From NCBI RefSeq assembly GCF_048544455.1, contig NC_133538.1, positions 5,424,658 to 5,488,657 on the forward strand: DNA of 64,000 nucleotides, read 5' to 3'. The translations under genes and the position numbers were made by a program. The stretch is from Silene latifolia (Eukaryota; Streptophyta; Magnoliopsida; Caryophyllales; Caryophyllaceae). The first letter of the stretch is position 1; each line of letters starts with the position of its first letter. Under the pieces are notes generated by a model. It was not told the DNA's origin. It was given only the letters and a program-made list of their open reading frames with translations, and made no database searches. This document shows positions 54,687 to 64,000 of this stretch, piece after piece.

Positions 54687-57600
54687 TCAGAGCAGATTGT
54701 TTGAAGCTTGGGTCAACAGATCAGTGAATGACATAGAAGTGGTTGATGCTTGGTTGGGTGCATTTGCAGCAGTGGAGGTACTTGGGAGTTGCCGGTGTGG
54801 TGTCTTTGTTCTCCACGTCTCTTTTCTTGCGACCCTTGCCGTTTTTTTTTTTTTTTTCATTCTTTGCATACTCACTTCTACCAAGAGGCCTTCCACCGGG
54901 AGCTGCACGGTGGCTTTGGAGGTGCGGGGGGTTTTGCAAGTTCTTTTGTAATGGCCTAAGCCACCACAGTGGCTACAATTGTTGGTCCTCTTCAACCTCT
55001 TCACTTGTTGGTCCTCCTTTTCACCACCGACTTTCTTCTCTTCTTTGACTTTGGTCTTCCCGGCATGGTCCTCATTGGTGGTGGTAGTGGCTCGTAAACT
55101 GTTGGTTCCCATTGTTTGACACCAGGCATAGGAGAAACAGTGGGGCATAGGTGAGCATGTACCTCTCCTTTGAGTAAGCCTCATCAACATAGTCTCCGGG
55201 GTCCATTCTCTTTTCAAGCATGCATGCCATTGCATGGGGACAAGGCACACCGTTAAGTCCCAATACTTACACCCACATGACTGTTGTTTAAGTTCACAAC
55301 ATATTGCTCTCCTTTCAGCTCAACCTCAAACTCACCATCATCAGATTGCATAAAAGTAGCAAATCTGGCCTCATCCTTTGCCCATTCCAAATACTTGGTC
55401 ACATATGGCATCAACCTCTCATCAACTTTCCTTCCACCCTCTCTTTTTTGACAAATCCTTTGCATTACATACCTCCTCATCCATTCTAAATGTGTGAGTA
55501 TTGGTTTATCTCTTGCTTCTTTCAGAACTGCATTGAATACTTCACACACATTGTTCAGGAGAAGGTTTGACTTGCAACTTACATCAAATGCATGCCTAGA
55601 CCAATGTTGAGGGGGAATGTCATTCAAGTAGTCATGTGCCTCCTTTGACAAGAACTCCATGCCCTTCATTTCTCTCTTGAAATTAGCCTGTAATGATGGA
55701 GTTTGAGTTTATTAATTAGACCATAAAGTAAAGCAGTAATTCTGAACTAGCTAAACAATTTAAACTGAAATAGAATAGAATTGAACTTACCCTTGTCAAT
55801 GCTCTAAATGCGCTCCCAAAATGTTTCTTTGAATAACGACCACTCCACTGAGCTTAAAATTAGCCCAAATATGTCTTGCACAGAACCTTATGTTGGCCTT
55901 TGGAACCACATTAGCTAGGGCATCTACTAAACCTTTACTGCTGTCGACATAACATTAAGCCTTCCCCATCCACCTTCTCAATGTCATGGCTTAAAAGCTC
56001 TAAAAACCAGGTCCAAGAATCCTGTTCTCTACCTCTACCATCGCCCGTACTCTTTGGGTAGATGTTATTATTCCCATCTAACCCAACCGCAACTAGACAC
56101 ATGCCAGGGGTATACTCCTTTCAAATGACGACCATCAATCCCAAGTATAGGTCTACAACCTGTTTTAAACCCTTCTTTGCAAGCTTTCGGGCATGTGTAA
56201 AACCTCTTGAATATAACGGAGGCCTATCAATATTATCACAAACCACAAAAGCCAATCGCCAGGATTATATTTGATTAGAGCTTCGCGTAATCCCGCACCC
56301 TGGCATATTGGTCATTGCCATTCCCATGGATAACCAACTTGGCTCTTGACCTTGCCAACCAACACTTCATGTAACTGACATGAACTCCAAGATCCTTTAA
56401 CACATGATTTTGAAATCTTTTTATCTTCCATCTAAGTTAGTTCTCCGAACTCCAAGTACTTGTCGAAGGAACTCGAACTAACCTTTCTATTGTAATTTGA
56501 CATTACACACTTATGCTTCAACCTCAAACCTTTGATCTGAAATGTCTCTTGGTCTCTCAACTTCCTAGCATGCACATAAAACCTACAAGGATTATCAACC
56601 CCACATACACACTTACCCAATTTTGACCTTTTCTTGTTCCACTCACATTTACATCTATTGTAGCATTGTCTTTGTCACCACCTTTTTATCCCTTCCATTG
56701 TGAGAATACCAGAAATCATAACCATTCTTCACACTATGATGGATTAAAGCCTTTACAATATCTCAACACTTGGGAACTTTAACCCTTTCTTTGAGTTTTA
56801 TACTTTTCCCAAAATCAAAATCAGGATTAAAAGTAGGGTAAGGACATGCCTCATCATCAGATCCCTGAAGACTCCTTAGCTCATCTGAGTCACAATCCAC
56901 ATCTGAACTGACATTAACATCTAACTCATCAACTCCTACTAAAACCTTCTCATTTGCATTTGAACATTCACCAGCTTCTTTATTTGCCTTCTTCCCCTCA
57001 ACACCTAATCCACCTTCCACTCCCTTTAATATTGAGTCTCCCTCTTTTTCTTGATTATTAATGAAATAATCAAATGTATTCAAACCAAGGTCAAACTCAT
57101 TCAAACCAAAATCTTGATCACTCAAACACGCTTCACTAACCTCAGAATCACTAAACTCAGACTCATCATTATTCTCATCACCCTCATTTGCTTTCTTTGC
57201 GTCAATTTCTTCTTCCCTTTTTTCACACTCGACTTCTTTTTCCCTTTACCAGTTTTTTTTCAATCCACCTACCTCCTCATTTCTCGCTTTCGGTGACCTT
57301 AGCCTTCCCTTTTCTGTCACCCTTACTCACCTTGTCCTTCTCCTTGTTGTTGACCTTGACCTTGCCTTTGCCCTTACCCTTGCCCTTGCCCTTACCCTTT
57401 TCTGTCACAACAACAGACCCATCACTGCCCTCTTCAATGACAGCCCACTCTTCTCTTTCCCTTATAACAATCCCAGTGAGCACCTAACTTCGATTCCTCC
57501 TTAAAGGCAACTTCTCCCTACGAGTTGGGACATTGATAATTTGTAGATCGAGGTAGTTATCTGTTTTTTCAATTTTGTGTGGTAGAGTTTTGTGTTGTAG

Positions 57601-58170
57601 GTTTCTTTTGTCTAGGGCTTTTTCTAAGGGGTATGGCAGAAACTTTATTTGGGGTTGGTAGTTTTTGTCTTGGTGCTTTGAATGGTAAAGAGTCATTAAG
57701 GCTGTTGTGGGCCCCTTTCAACTGTTTTTTTGAAGATAAAGTATTGATTCCCTCCTCAGAATCTTTTTCCCCTAGGCCCACATTCACACTCACACTTTCT
57801 GTCCTTTCTAAAACAACGGATGCGACTAGATCTTTGTCCTTGGTATAGTAATCCACACACTTATTGTATGGGTTGTCTTGCACACAGTCTTCAAAATGTT
57901 GACAAGATCAAAACTAGAAACCAACAACCCCTTCCCATGTGGATCACTAATACTCCTCATTGGCCTTCTATACCAAATCTCATAGTCCTCTCTCTTAGTT
58001 AAGCTAGTAGCCAATTTCTTAAAAAAATCAACAGTGACATTGTCTAAGAGAATACCATGCTTAAGGTGTACAGCACCACCAACATACTCAAATTTACCAT
58101 TCTTGCACTCAAAATCACCCCCATGAAAGGCACGAACAGTTACCCTCTTGTAGGTTGTTTCTGAGGTCAT
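54687..58170 (-). pseudogene. mudrA-like MULE transposase, broken
   Basis: An ATG at 58170 starts a PB1-like N-terminal domain (F-H-G-G-D-F...F-E-Y-V-G-G...I-W-Y-R-R-P, to about 57826). After frameshifts come a Lys-rich linker with a Gly-Lys repeat (57483-57277), an acidic segment ending P-Y-P-T-F-N-P (57125-56763), the MuDR-type zinc-binding domain (C-R-F-Y-V-H-A-R...F-Q-I-K...H-K-C, 56620-56432), a badly decayed DDE core (56430-55680), the conserved W-S-R-H-A-F and L-L-N-N-V-C-E-V-F-N-A-V motifs (55669-55253), a SWIM-type C-P-H-A-M-A-C (55263-55072) and a C-terminal knuckle (C-S-H-C-G-G-L-G-H-Y-K-R-T-C). It would cut and paste the element; multiple frame breaks make it inactive. Confidence 0.85.
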
Positions 58171-58261
58171 TTCCTACAATGTTACCTCATCAACAATTAG
58201 GGATGCGAACTTATGAAATAGTTTAGGACAATGCGATTAGGGTTGGGGTTCAAAACACGAA

Positions 58262-58412
58262 AATTAGGGTTTCAAACCCGAATTTAGGGTTTCTAACCCG
58301 AAATTAGGAAACCCCATAAATTAAAGTTTCAAACCCGAAATTAGGGTTTCAAACCCGAAATTAGGGTTTCAAACCCGGAAAATAGGGTTTCGAACCCGAA
58401 ATTAGGGTTTTT
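58262..58412. repeat. Telo-box array upstream of the MULE transposase
   Basis: Seven or eight units of about 20 bp, consensus TTAGGGTTTCAAACCCGAAA, each containing a telo-box (AAACCCTAA on the minus strand) and a GGGTTTCAAACCC palindrome. It lies about 90-240 bp upstream of the transposase ATG in transcription direction, so it is well placed as a promoter element. Confidence 0.85.
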
Positions 58413-58886
58413 CATACATAAATATTTGGGCTATAAACACAGAATTAAAGGAGTAATCCACATCAATTAGGGAAATCAATAAAGTAATTTGCCAAAATTA
58501 AACCCAGAAATTAAACAACACAAAAAACAAATTAGACGCAAATTAAACCCAGAAATTAACTTGCAATGAACCCAGAAATGAATACACATGCAATTAAACT
58601 CAGAAATTACGGTTTAAAACAAAGAAATTAAAGCAATGAACATGAGTAGTGGGTGGAAACTTACAGTTAAGAATCTGGAATCGTCAAAAATCACTGAAGG
58701 AATCACCCGTGCTCTAATTTGAGGGAAAAATTTTGAGTAAAAATTTGAATTTCTGAGTACAATGAAAATGGGAGGGAAGAATGAGATGTAAGAAAGTGAA
58801 TGTGAAGAGGCAAAACAGGTGAGGATGGGTTAGTGATAAAAGAGGGGCAAAACGGTCAAGAAACACGACTTTTCAACTTAAAGTTG

Positions 58887-59003
58887 ATTGGGTGCGATAT
58901 TTGGCGCGAGAACATTTAAATGGGAGTAAAATAATAAAAAGTTTTCAAAAGGGAGTAAATTTAGAAAAGAGGTTTGTAAAAGGGAGTAAATATTAAATTA
59001 CTC
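58887..59003 (-). repeat. Right terminal inverted repeat of the MULE
   Basis: Inverted copy of 53256-53371, followed by the CCAAAATAA duplication. Confidence 0.93.
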
Positions 59004-59012
59004 CCAAAATAA

Positions 59013-60724
59013 TGACCATCTTCTGGTTAATCCAAGAACCCAGTACTCAAAGTCAGCGCCTCAACCAGACCACGCACCACCATAATCTACCTGTCCACCT
59101 ATTTGCAGCTACTGATGAATTCGACTCGATTCTGAACTGAAACTCCGAGCAGCTACCATGTTTGGATTCGCCCATCAGCAATTGACCATCATCATCGAGC
59201 TTCATCTCCTCCGAGGAACAACCAGCACCATACTCGGCCACCACCGTGCTCCTCTGACCTGAATTTGCCCAGAACATTCGAACAACCATGGTCGACCTAA
59301 TTCGTCCTCTGATCTGCTGCATTTCCGTCGCACAATTGCAGTAGCAGCTATATGCTTAACCAAGACCCATCGATTCCGAGGACATTTCCAAGCAGCGAGC
59401 TTCTATCGTCAGATGCCAGTATGCAAATGGGGTTGATGAAATTCTGAAGTATGCGAAGAAATTTGGTTGGTTTTGTTTCCTTTTTTAGGGGTCAAAGGTT
59501 GACTTTCATTTGTCCTCTACTCTTGAGTGCTGCGTCTTGGTTATTTGAGCTGTTCCTCCTCATTGACGGTCTTGCCCCTGCATTTCAAAAGAAAGAAAAC
59601 AAAGCCCAGATCATTTTAAATGGGTGTTCTTGGTAATTTCATGTGTTATTTTTAATAGCATTGTGAAAGTGTGTATAAAAGTGGGAATTTACGAAACAAC
59701 AGGAGGCAGGGAGGATATTAGACGGCAGTAGTTAGAAAATTAGTAGGTCTCAAAATAAAACCTCCTATTATTTTTCTTCCTTATTAGTTTAATTACATAT
59801 TAATTTAGTTCATCAATTTGGTTCAAGGTTTAATCTTTTTATATTTAAGATATAGATCTATCCTATTTATGCAATTTTCTTTCATATGGTATAATTTTCT
59901 CATCTCTTTTTTTATTGTTCTTATCATTTTCATTTCATTATTTATGTTAGTCTTACTTGTTAATTCAATCCAAGTTTGTTACTTTATTAGTTTAATTATG
60001 TTTATTACATATTTATTATTAGTGGGTACCTTAATTATTGTGTCCTTAATTATGTTAGAGTAGATTATTAGTTAGGAGGAAGGGATTAGTGTATTAAATT
60101 GGGATTTCATTTAATGGGTAGTCATTATTATCAGTAATCGTTAAGTCATTTGTGTTAATTTGTCACTTAATTGATACTTTAATGTGTTGTGTAACCCTAA
60201 TGATGATTAGTGTTATTTGACCTTGTTATTGAGTCGACGTGGGAGACCCGGGACTTGATTAGGCACATTTAGGGTGAGACCGTTTCTTATTATTGTCACG
60301 AGAGTGAGTAATAGGGTGGTTGGGTACTTAGTGACTCGAGAGAGTATTAAGACCTCGAATTAACACTTATACTTTGTCGATTAATGAATCTTTAAACCCC
60401 ATTTAGAACTCAATTAGATACATGAACCCGGTCCCCCCCTCCCCCTCTTAATCTCCCTAACTCCCTTAATTAGTCATTTATATCTACTTTCATTGTTTAC
60501 TTGTTAGTTATTTATTCATTTCTTGTTTTAGTTACTTTTAGAATATTTCCAACCTCAATCTCATTATTAATTGGCTAGACTAAAACAAGGACGGAGACTT
60601 ATAATCAATTCTAACCTCACCATCTCTTGGGACCGACCTCCTTACCCTACTACATTTCATTAGTTTGGTATTGAGCTTTTATAAATTATTGTTTGATTGA
60701 TGGGACCACGACATCCTACCATCA
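59013..60724 (+). repeat. 5' LTR of E, second part
   Basis: Continues the LTR after the MULE to CTACCATCA at 60724. Short open frames here (for example 59053-59322 on the minus strand) have no recognisable domain and are taken as chance. Confidence 0.65.
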
Positions 60725-60727
60725 AAA

Positions 60728-60745
60728 TGGCGCCATTGCCGGGGA
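60728..60745 (+). other. Primer-binding site of E (tRNA-Asp type)
   Basis: TGGCGCCATTGCCGGGGA matches the tRNA-Asp complement at 17 of 18 bases and lies three bases after the LTR. Confidence 0.88.
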
Positions 60746-60947
60746 TGGTGCTTTGTTAGATATAAGTCTTAATTTAGTTTTGGAATTAGTCTTTTTATTG
60801 CTTTTGAAAAAGAAAAGAAAAAAATGAATATTTGAAAAAAGAAAAAAATATGTTGTTTGTTTACTTGCATCTTTAGTTATAGATGTTAGTCACTTGCATT
60901 TAGAGCCTTGCATTTAGTGTCTTGTATTTAGTGTCTTGCATTCAATA

Positions 60948-63011
60948 ATGTCTTCATCCATGTCTTTACGTTATCATAGTAGGCCCGACCCGAACTTGTT
61001 TGTCTCTCCTATTGATATTGGAGAGGATGTGGAGCTTGGCTTGCATCCGGATTGGGTTGAAATCTTTCAAAAAGATGTGTTTCTTGGTCTACCAAATGAG
61101 AATGTGTTGGACCATTTGGAGAGGTTTAATAGAAAATGCATTTTGGTGAAAAAGAATGGTGTGTCCGAACATGTTGTAAAACTCATGCTCTTTCCTCTTA
61201 CTCTTGGGGATGGAGCCGAGAAATGGTTATATTCTCACCCTCCTAGCACTTTTTCTACTTGGGATGACCTTGTCCAAGCCTTTCTTACTAAATATTTTCA
61301 ACCTTCTAAAACCGGCAAACTAAGAAATGAGATCTTTACTTTTCATCAAGGCGATTTTGAGAATTTAAGTGAGGCTTGGGAAAGGTTAAATGAACTTATG
61401 AGAGCTTGCCCTCATCATGGGAACCCAATTTGGCTAATCACACAAACTTTCTTTAACAATTTGCATCATGCCATTAAAGAATTGATAAATGCATCGGCCG
61501 GAGGTGCCTTTGATAGTTTGGGTGATGATGAGGCAAGATCTTTGCTTGAGAAAGTGGTTATGACCGATGCTCAATATGGGTTTGGGAGAGTGACACAATT
61601 GATTGAACCACAAGTTGAGGTCGATTCTCCCTCTTATGTTCAAAATGTTCAACACAATTGTGTTAACCCTCCCTCCATGATTGAGAATGATGTGCATACA
61701 TTTTCATTTTCATATTCTTGTAATACATGTGGTTATTTGGGAAATGATTCTTGTGCTTGTTCTTTATATGCATCCCCACCTCCTATGTTGATGAATGTGA
61801 TGAATAATGAAGATAATATGCACAATGTTCAATCATACCATGCTCCCTTTCACCCAATGAATTCTATTCATGTTTCTTCATCAAATTATGTGTCATGTGG
61901 TGGTTTTGAAGATAGTTTTGACTTGTGCCCTTCTTATACTCCCCAAGCCCCCATGAATGATTGTTTGATAAGTGATGTTGATAACTTGCATATCTTTGAT
62001 CCCTCTTGTACACCACCTTATCACTATGCACCCAACTTTTTTCCAAGTCAAAGTCCACTTCCCTTGAATATGAATGTTGTGCACGAGTTAACATCTTCTT
62101 ATGAATCTTGTGGTGATTTAGGATATGATTCAAATGTTTGTCTTTCTTATTCATACCCACCCCTTGAGAACATGAATGTGATAAATGATGTTAATAATGA
62201 TATGCATGATGTTCCCTCTTATCATTCTTCCCTTCTTTCGATGAATGTGTGTGACATGCAAGCCTTTTTATTTAATTGTGAACCATGTGGTAGTTTTGGA
62301 GATAACATTGATGTGTGTCTCTCTTCTTTTCCGCAAATTCCCATGGATGATTATATGGTAAATGATGTTAATGATTTACATGTCTTTAACCCTTCTTATG
62401 AACCATCTCACCATTTTTCAAGACAACTTTCACACTCTTTATGCCAAAAATCTACACCACACCACGTGAATTCCAAATCATCTAGTAATGAGTGTAAGGT
62501 GGAGGTTATGATGTTTGAATGTGATTATGGATATTTTGGGACAAATTGTTTACTTGGAGAGAAAGTTGTGGATCAATTGTATTTGAGTGAATTGGAGTGT
62601 GTATCATTTGAGGTTGATCACGAGGCCTTGGGAAGAGAGTACTTTGAGAGAGTGATTCTTGAGTTAGATAGGAAAAATGATGGCAAAGATTGTGAGGAAT
62701 TTGAGATTTTTGATGAGCCTTATGATGAAGAGTTTATAGGCTTGACTTACAACAATCTTGATGTGGATTTAGATGAGGACTTTATGCTTGAGGAGATTGG
62801 AACACCCACCCTTCTTCATGATGATGTTTGTGTTGGAAACTTGATAAAATGGGAGGGTGTCTCCTTAAGTATGGAGTTTGTTAGGAGTAAAGATGGACTT
62901 AGGTTTGACATAGATGATGGTGCTAGTGAAGAAGAGCAAGTGAGGGGATATGATGTGCATCCACTCGATGAACCACTTCTTGAGAAATTTAAAGGTTTGC
63001 TTTTGTGTTGA
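60948..63011 (+). CDS. gag of element E with degenerate zinc-knuckle repeats
   Basis: An uninterrupted frame of 687 codons from the ATG at 60948. The capsid-like region (about residues 25-215) has G-L-P-N-E-N, L-M-L-F-P-L-T-L-G-D-G-A-E-K-W-L, F-L-T-K-Y-F-Q-P-S-K-T and R-A-C-P-H-H-G-N-P. A Ser/Asn/Tyr-rich stretch (about residues 240-520) holds four related modules with a Cys-Gly core and a trailing Cys: C-N-T-C-G-Y-L-G-N...C, S-C-G-G-F...C, S-C-G-D-L-G-Y...C and C-E-P-C-G-S-F-G-D...C. These look like zinc knuckles in which the His is replaced in all four and the first Cys in two. An acidic C-terminus follows. No protease domain is recognised. Gag binds and packages the RNA. The long intact frame suggests that E is young or under selection. 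Confidence 0.8.
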   Translation: MSSSMSLRYHSRPDPNLFVSPIDIGEDVELGLHPDWVEIFQKDVFLGLPNENVLDHLERFNRKCILVKKNGVSEHVVKLMLFPLTLGDGAEKWLYSHPPSTFSTWDDLVQAFLTKYFQPSKTGKLRNEIFTFHQGDFENLSEAWERLNELMRACPHHGNPIWLITQTFFNNLHHAIKELINASAGGAFDSLGDDEARSLLEKVVMTDAQYGFGRVTQLIEPQVEVDSPSYVQNVQHNCVNPPSMIENDVHTFSFSYSCNTCGYLGNDSCACSLYASPPPMLMNVMNNEDNMHNVQSYHAPFHPMNSIHVSSSNYVSCGGFEDSFDLCPSYTPQAPMNDCLISDVDNLHIFDPSCTPPYHYAPNFFPSQSPLPLNMNVVHELTSSYESCGDLGYDSNVCLSYSYPPLENMNVINDVNNDMHDVPSYHSSLLSMNVCDMQAFLFNCEPCGSFGDNIDVCLSSFPQIPMDDYMVNDVNDLHVFNPSYEPSHHFSRQLSHSLCQKSTPHHVNSKSSSNECKVEVMMFECDYGYFGTNCLLGEKVVDQLYLSELECVSFEVDHEALGREYFERVILELDRKNDGKDCEEFEIFDEPYDEEFIGLTYNNLDVDLDEDFMLEEIGTPTLLHDDVCVGNLIKWEGVSLSMEFVRSKDGLRFDIDDGASEEEQVRGYDVHPLDEPLLEKFKGLLLC

Positions 63012-63255
63012 GGATGAGTTTTTTTCATCTACCGATCATTTAGACCTCATTTCTCTTACCCTTTTACTTGAGTTTATGACTATTGAGTATGATTATGATG
63101 ATCTTATCAAGGAGGTTGATTTGTCCCGTGATGATTGCTTGTTGGAGACATTTGAAAATGGGGACAAAATCAACACTCTTGGAGGAGATGCGAATGAAGA
63201 TTGTGAAGATATACCTCTTGTGCCTTTGGAACAAAATGATAAGGCTTGGGGGTGA
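63012..63255 (+). pseudogene. Possible continuation of E's gag in another frame
   Basis: A frame open from 62950 continues past the gag stop to 63255 with an acidic, codon-like composition (D-Y-D-D-L-I-K-E-V-D, E-D-C-E-D-I-P-L-V). It may be the original gag C-terminus displaced by a frameshift near 63000, or chance. Confidence 0.4.
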
Positions 63256-64000
63256 GTATGACACATTTGGTGTGCTTACCTTTTCTTACAAGTTGCTTAT
63301 GACTCACTTTGTCTCTTATGTATGCTATTTATCATGCCTGTTGCTCTTCATTGCATATAAACATTTTGTTGAAAATTGGTCATCTTCATTTGATAAGTTA
63401 ATGAGATCTTTGATGGGATTTTTAAATGACTCACTTGCTTGTTGTGTTGATTGTAGGTTTGGCGGTTTCCTTAAAACCGCGCTTCTTGAGAGGCAACCCA
63501 AGCTCGTTAATGCATTCTTTTTCTTTTTGATAAATTTTTCTAAAACCCAAAAACATGTTCTTTTCTTTGAAAAGAAAATTAAAAAACCAAAAACATGTAT
63601 TTAATTTCCGAATTTCCTCCACACATTTATTTCCATTGGAAATTATGTAAATAAATAAGTGTGGGGAGAAAAATCTATTATTTAAAAATACAAAAACATG
63701 TCTTTTATTTTTCCTATTTCCTCCCTACATTTCGTTCTATCGAGGACGATGTAAATTTTAAGTGTGGGGAGGAAAATATCCACCTTGTGTATATTTGTTT
63801 ATATTTGTATATATACTTGTAAATTTGAGAAAATTTCAAAAATTTTAAAAAATATTGCATTGTATATATATGTTTGTCTAAGAAGTGGCGCAGGTACATA
63901 CGGGACATTTGAGGCATTAGGAGACTAGAAGACCGCTCGGTTTAATCTTTCCTATCTCTTTCTCCTTTACTATTCTTTTTCCTTTATATTGTTGGATATA
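63256..64000 (+). other. Non-coding 3' region of E, to the window edge
   Basis: Contains gagaggcaacccaag near 63489 and, near 63735-63770, atcgaggacgatg followed by aagtgtgggg. The second also occurs in B after its last gene and appears conserved among these elements. No pol domain is seen before the window ends. Confidence 0.6.

Larger units (their letters stand above)
53256..59003 (-). mobile_element. Complete MULE (Mutator-like element) with long TIRs
   Basis: 5748 bp with terminal inverted repeats of about 116 bp (53256-53371 and 58887-59003), near-identical over the outer 80 bp, and a 9-bp TSD. It carries two convergent genes: a mudrA-like transposase on the minus strand (58170 to 54687), and a GRF-zinc-finger protein on the plus strand (53750-54200). 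Both are broken. An array of telo-box repeats lies upstream of the transposase start. The TIRs contain three or four copies of ttactccc, which are likely transposase-binding units. Confidence 0.93.
52905..64000 (+). mobile_element. Element E: Athila-like retrotransposon, 5' part, LTR split by a MULE
   Basis: The LTR begins TGATAAGTGG at 52905 and ends CTACCATCA at 60724. A tRNA-Asp-type PBS follows at 60728-60745, then gag (60948-63011). The LTR contains the whole MULE 53256-59003; removing it and one TSD copy leaves about 2.06 kb. No protease, RT or integrase is seen before the window ends. A candidate left TSD is GAGCG, which cannot be confirmed. Confidence 0.75.

Noticed and set aside
57188-57487. 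Leu/Pro-rich open frame on the plus strand
   Set aside because: Antisense to the Lys-rich, Gly-Lys-repeat linker of the MULE transposase.
59053-59322. Minus-strand open frame of about 90 codons
   Set aside because: Falls inside E's LTR; no recognisable motif and no sign of conservation.

Overview
This is a plant nuclear window, almost certainly angiosperm, made almost entirely of transposable elements. Evidence for a plant: Ty3/gypsy elements of the chromovirus (Tekay/Del-like) and Athila-like types, a Ty1/copia element, a MULE, CACTA ends, FAR1/FRS-like and SGS3-type XS-domain remnants, and primer-binding sites matching plant initiator tRNA-Met and tRNA-Asp. I cannot name the species. I find no intact host gene, rRNA, tRNA or CRISPR array.

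Bases 1-32814 form one nest that can be unpicked to the base. Element F (chromovirus, + strand; only the 3' part of pol and the 3' LTR lie in the window) is split in its LTR by element C (Athila-like, - strand, 3594-32294, target-site duplication AACGG). C is interrupted twice. Element A (6616-13772, TSD TGGAA) is a coding-less derivative whose LTRs belong to F's family. Element B (16161-27300, TSD CTTTA) is an Athila-like element with gag, protease and an ATHILA-ORF1-like gene but no reverse transcriptase or integrase; it sits inside C's reverse transcriptase. With A and B removed, C reads as LTR, tRNA-Asp PBS, gag-protease, RT-RNase H, integrase, non-coding, PPT, LTR, with several breaks.

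Bases 32815-46857: F inserted next to a broken XS-domain coding sequence. A second XS fragment lies opposite to it, followed by a CACTA terminus (ending at 34639), a decayed Ty1/copia element with its 3' LTR (39938-41233), a 2.9 kb stretch without recognisable genes, and a truncated minus-strand copy (G) of the A family.

Bases 46858-52904: a broken FAR1/FRS-type (MULE-transposase-derived) gene interrupted by GTGAAT-type repeats, a ~120-bp minisatellite, a complete non-autonomous CACTA element (49807-51513, TSD ATT), and a fragment resembling a Ulp1 protease.

Bases 52905-64000: the 5' LTR, PBS and gag of another Athila-like element (E), its LTR split by a 5.7 kb MULE (53256-59003, 9-bp TSD) that carries a broken mudrA-like transposase and a convergent GRF-zinc-finger/coiled-coil/membrane-anchor gene.

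The most unusual signal cuts across families. Two 14-bp palindromes, TACTCGATCGAGTA and AATCCGNNCGGATT, share the layout of 4-bp arms around a CGNNCG core. They are clustered in unrelated elements: the first in the chromovirus family (F, A, G) and in Athila-like C, the second in Athila-like B. In C the palindrome is read in frame inside gag-protease as repeated Thr-Arg-Ser-Ser. In the F/A LTRs the spacing of six sites (19, 53-54, 19, 19, 21 bp) is conserved. A second signal is a set of hairpins with a constant CG-NGGA-CG top and different stems at the 3' end of the chromovirus family, one of them containing the pol stop codon.
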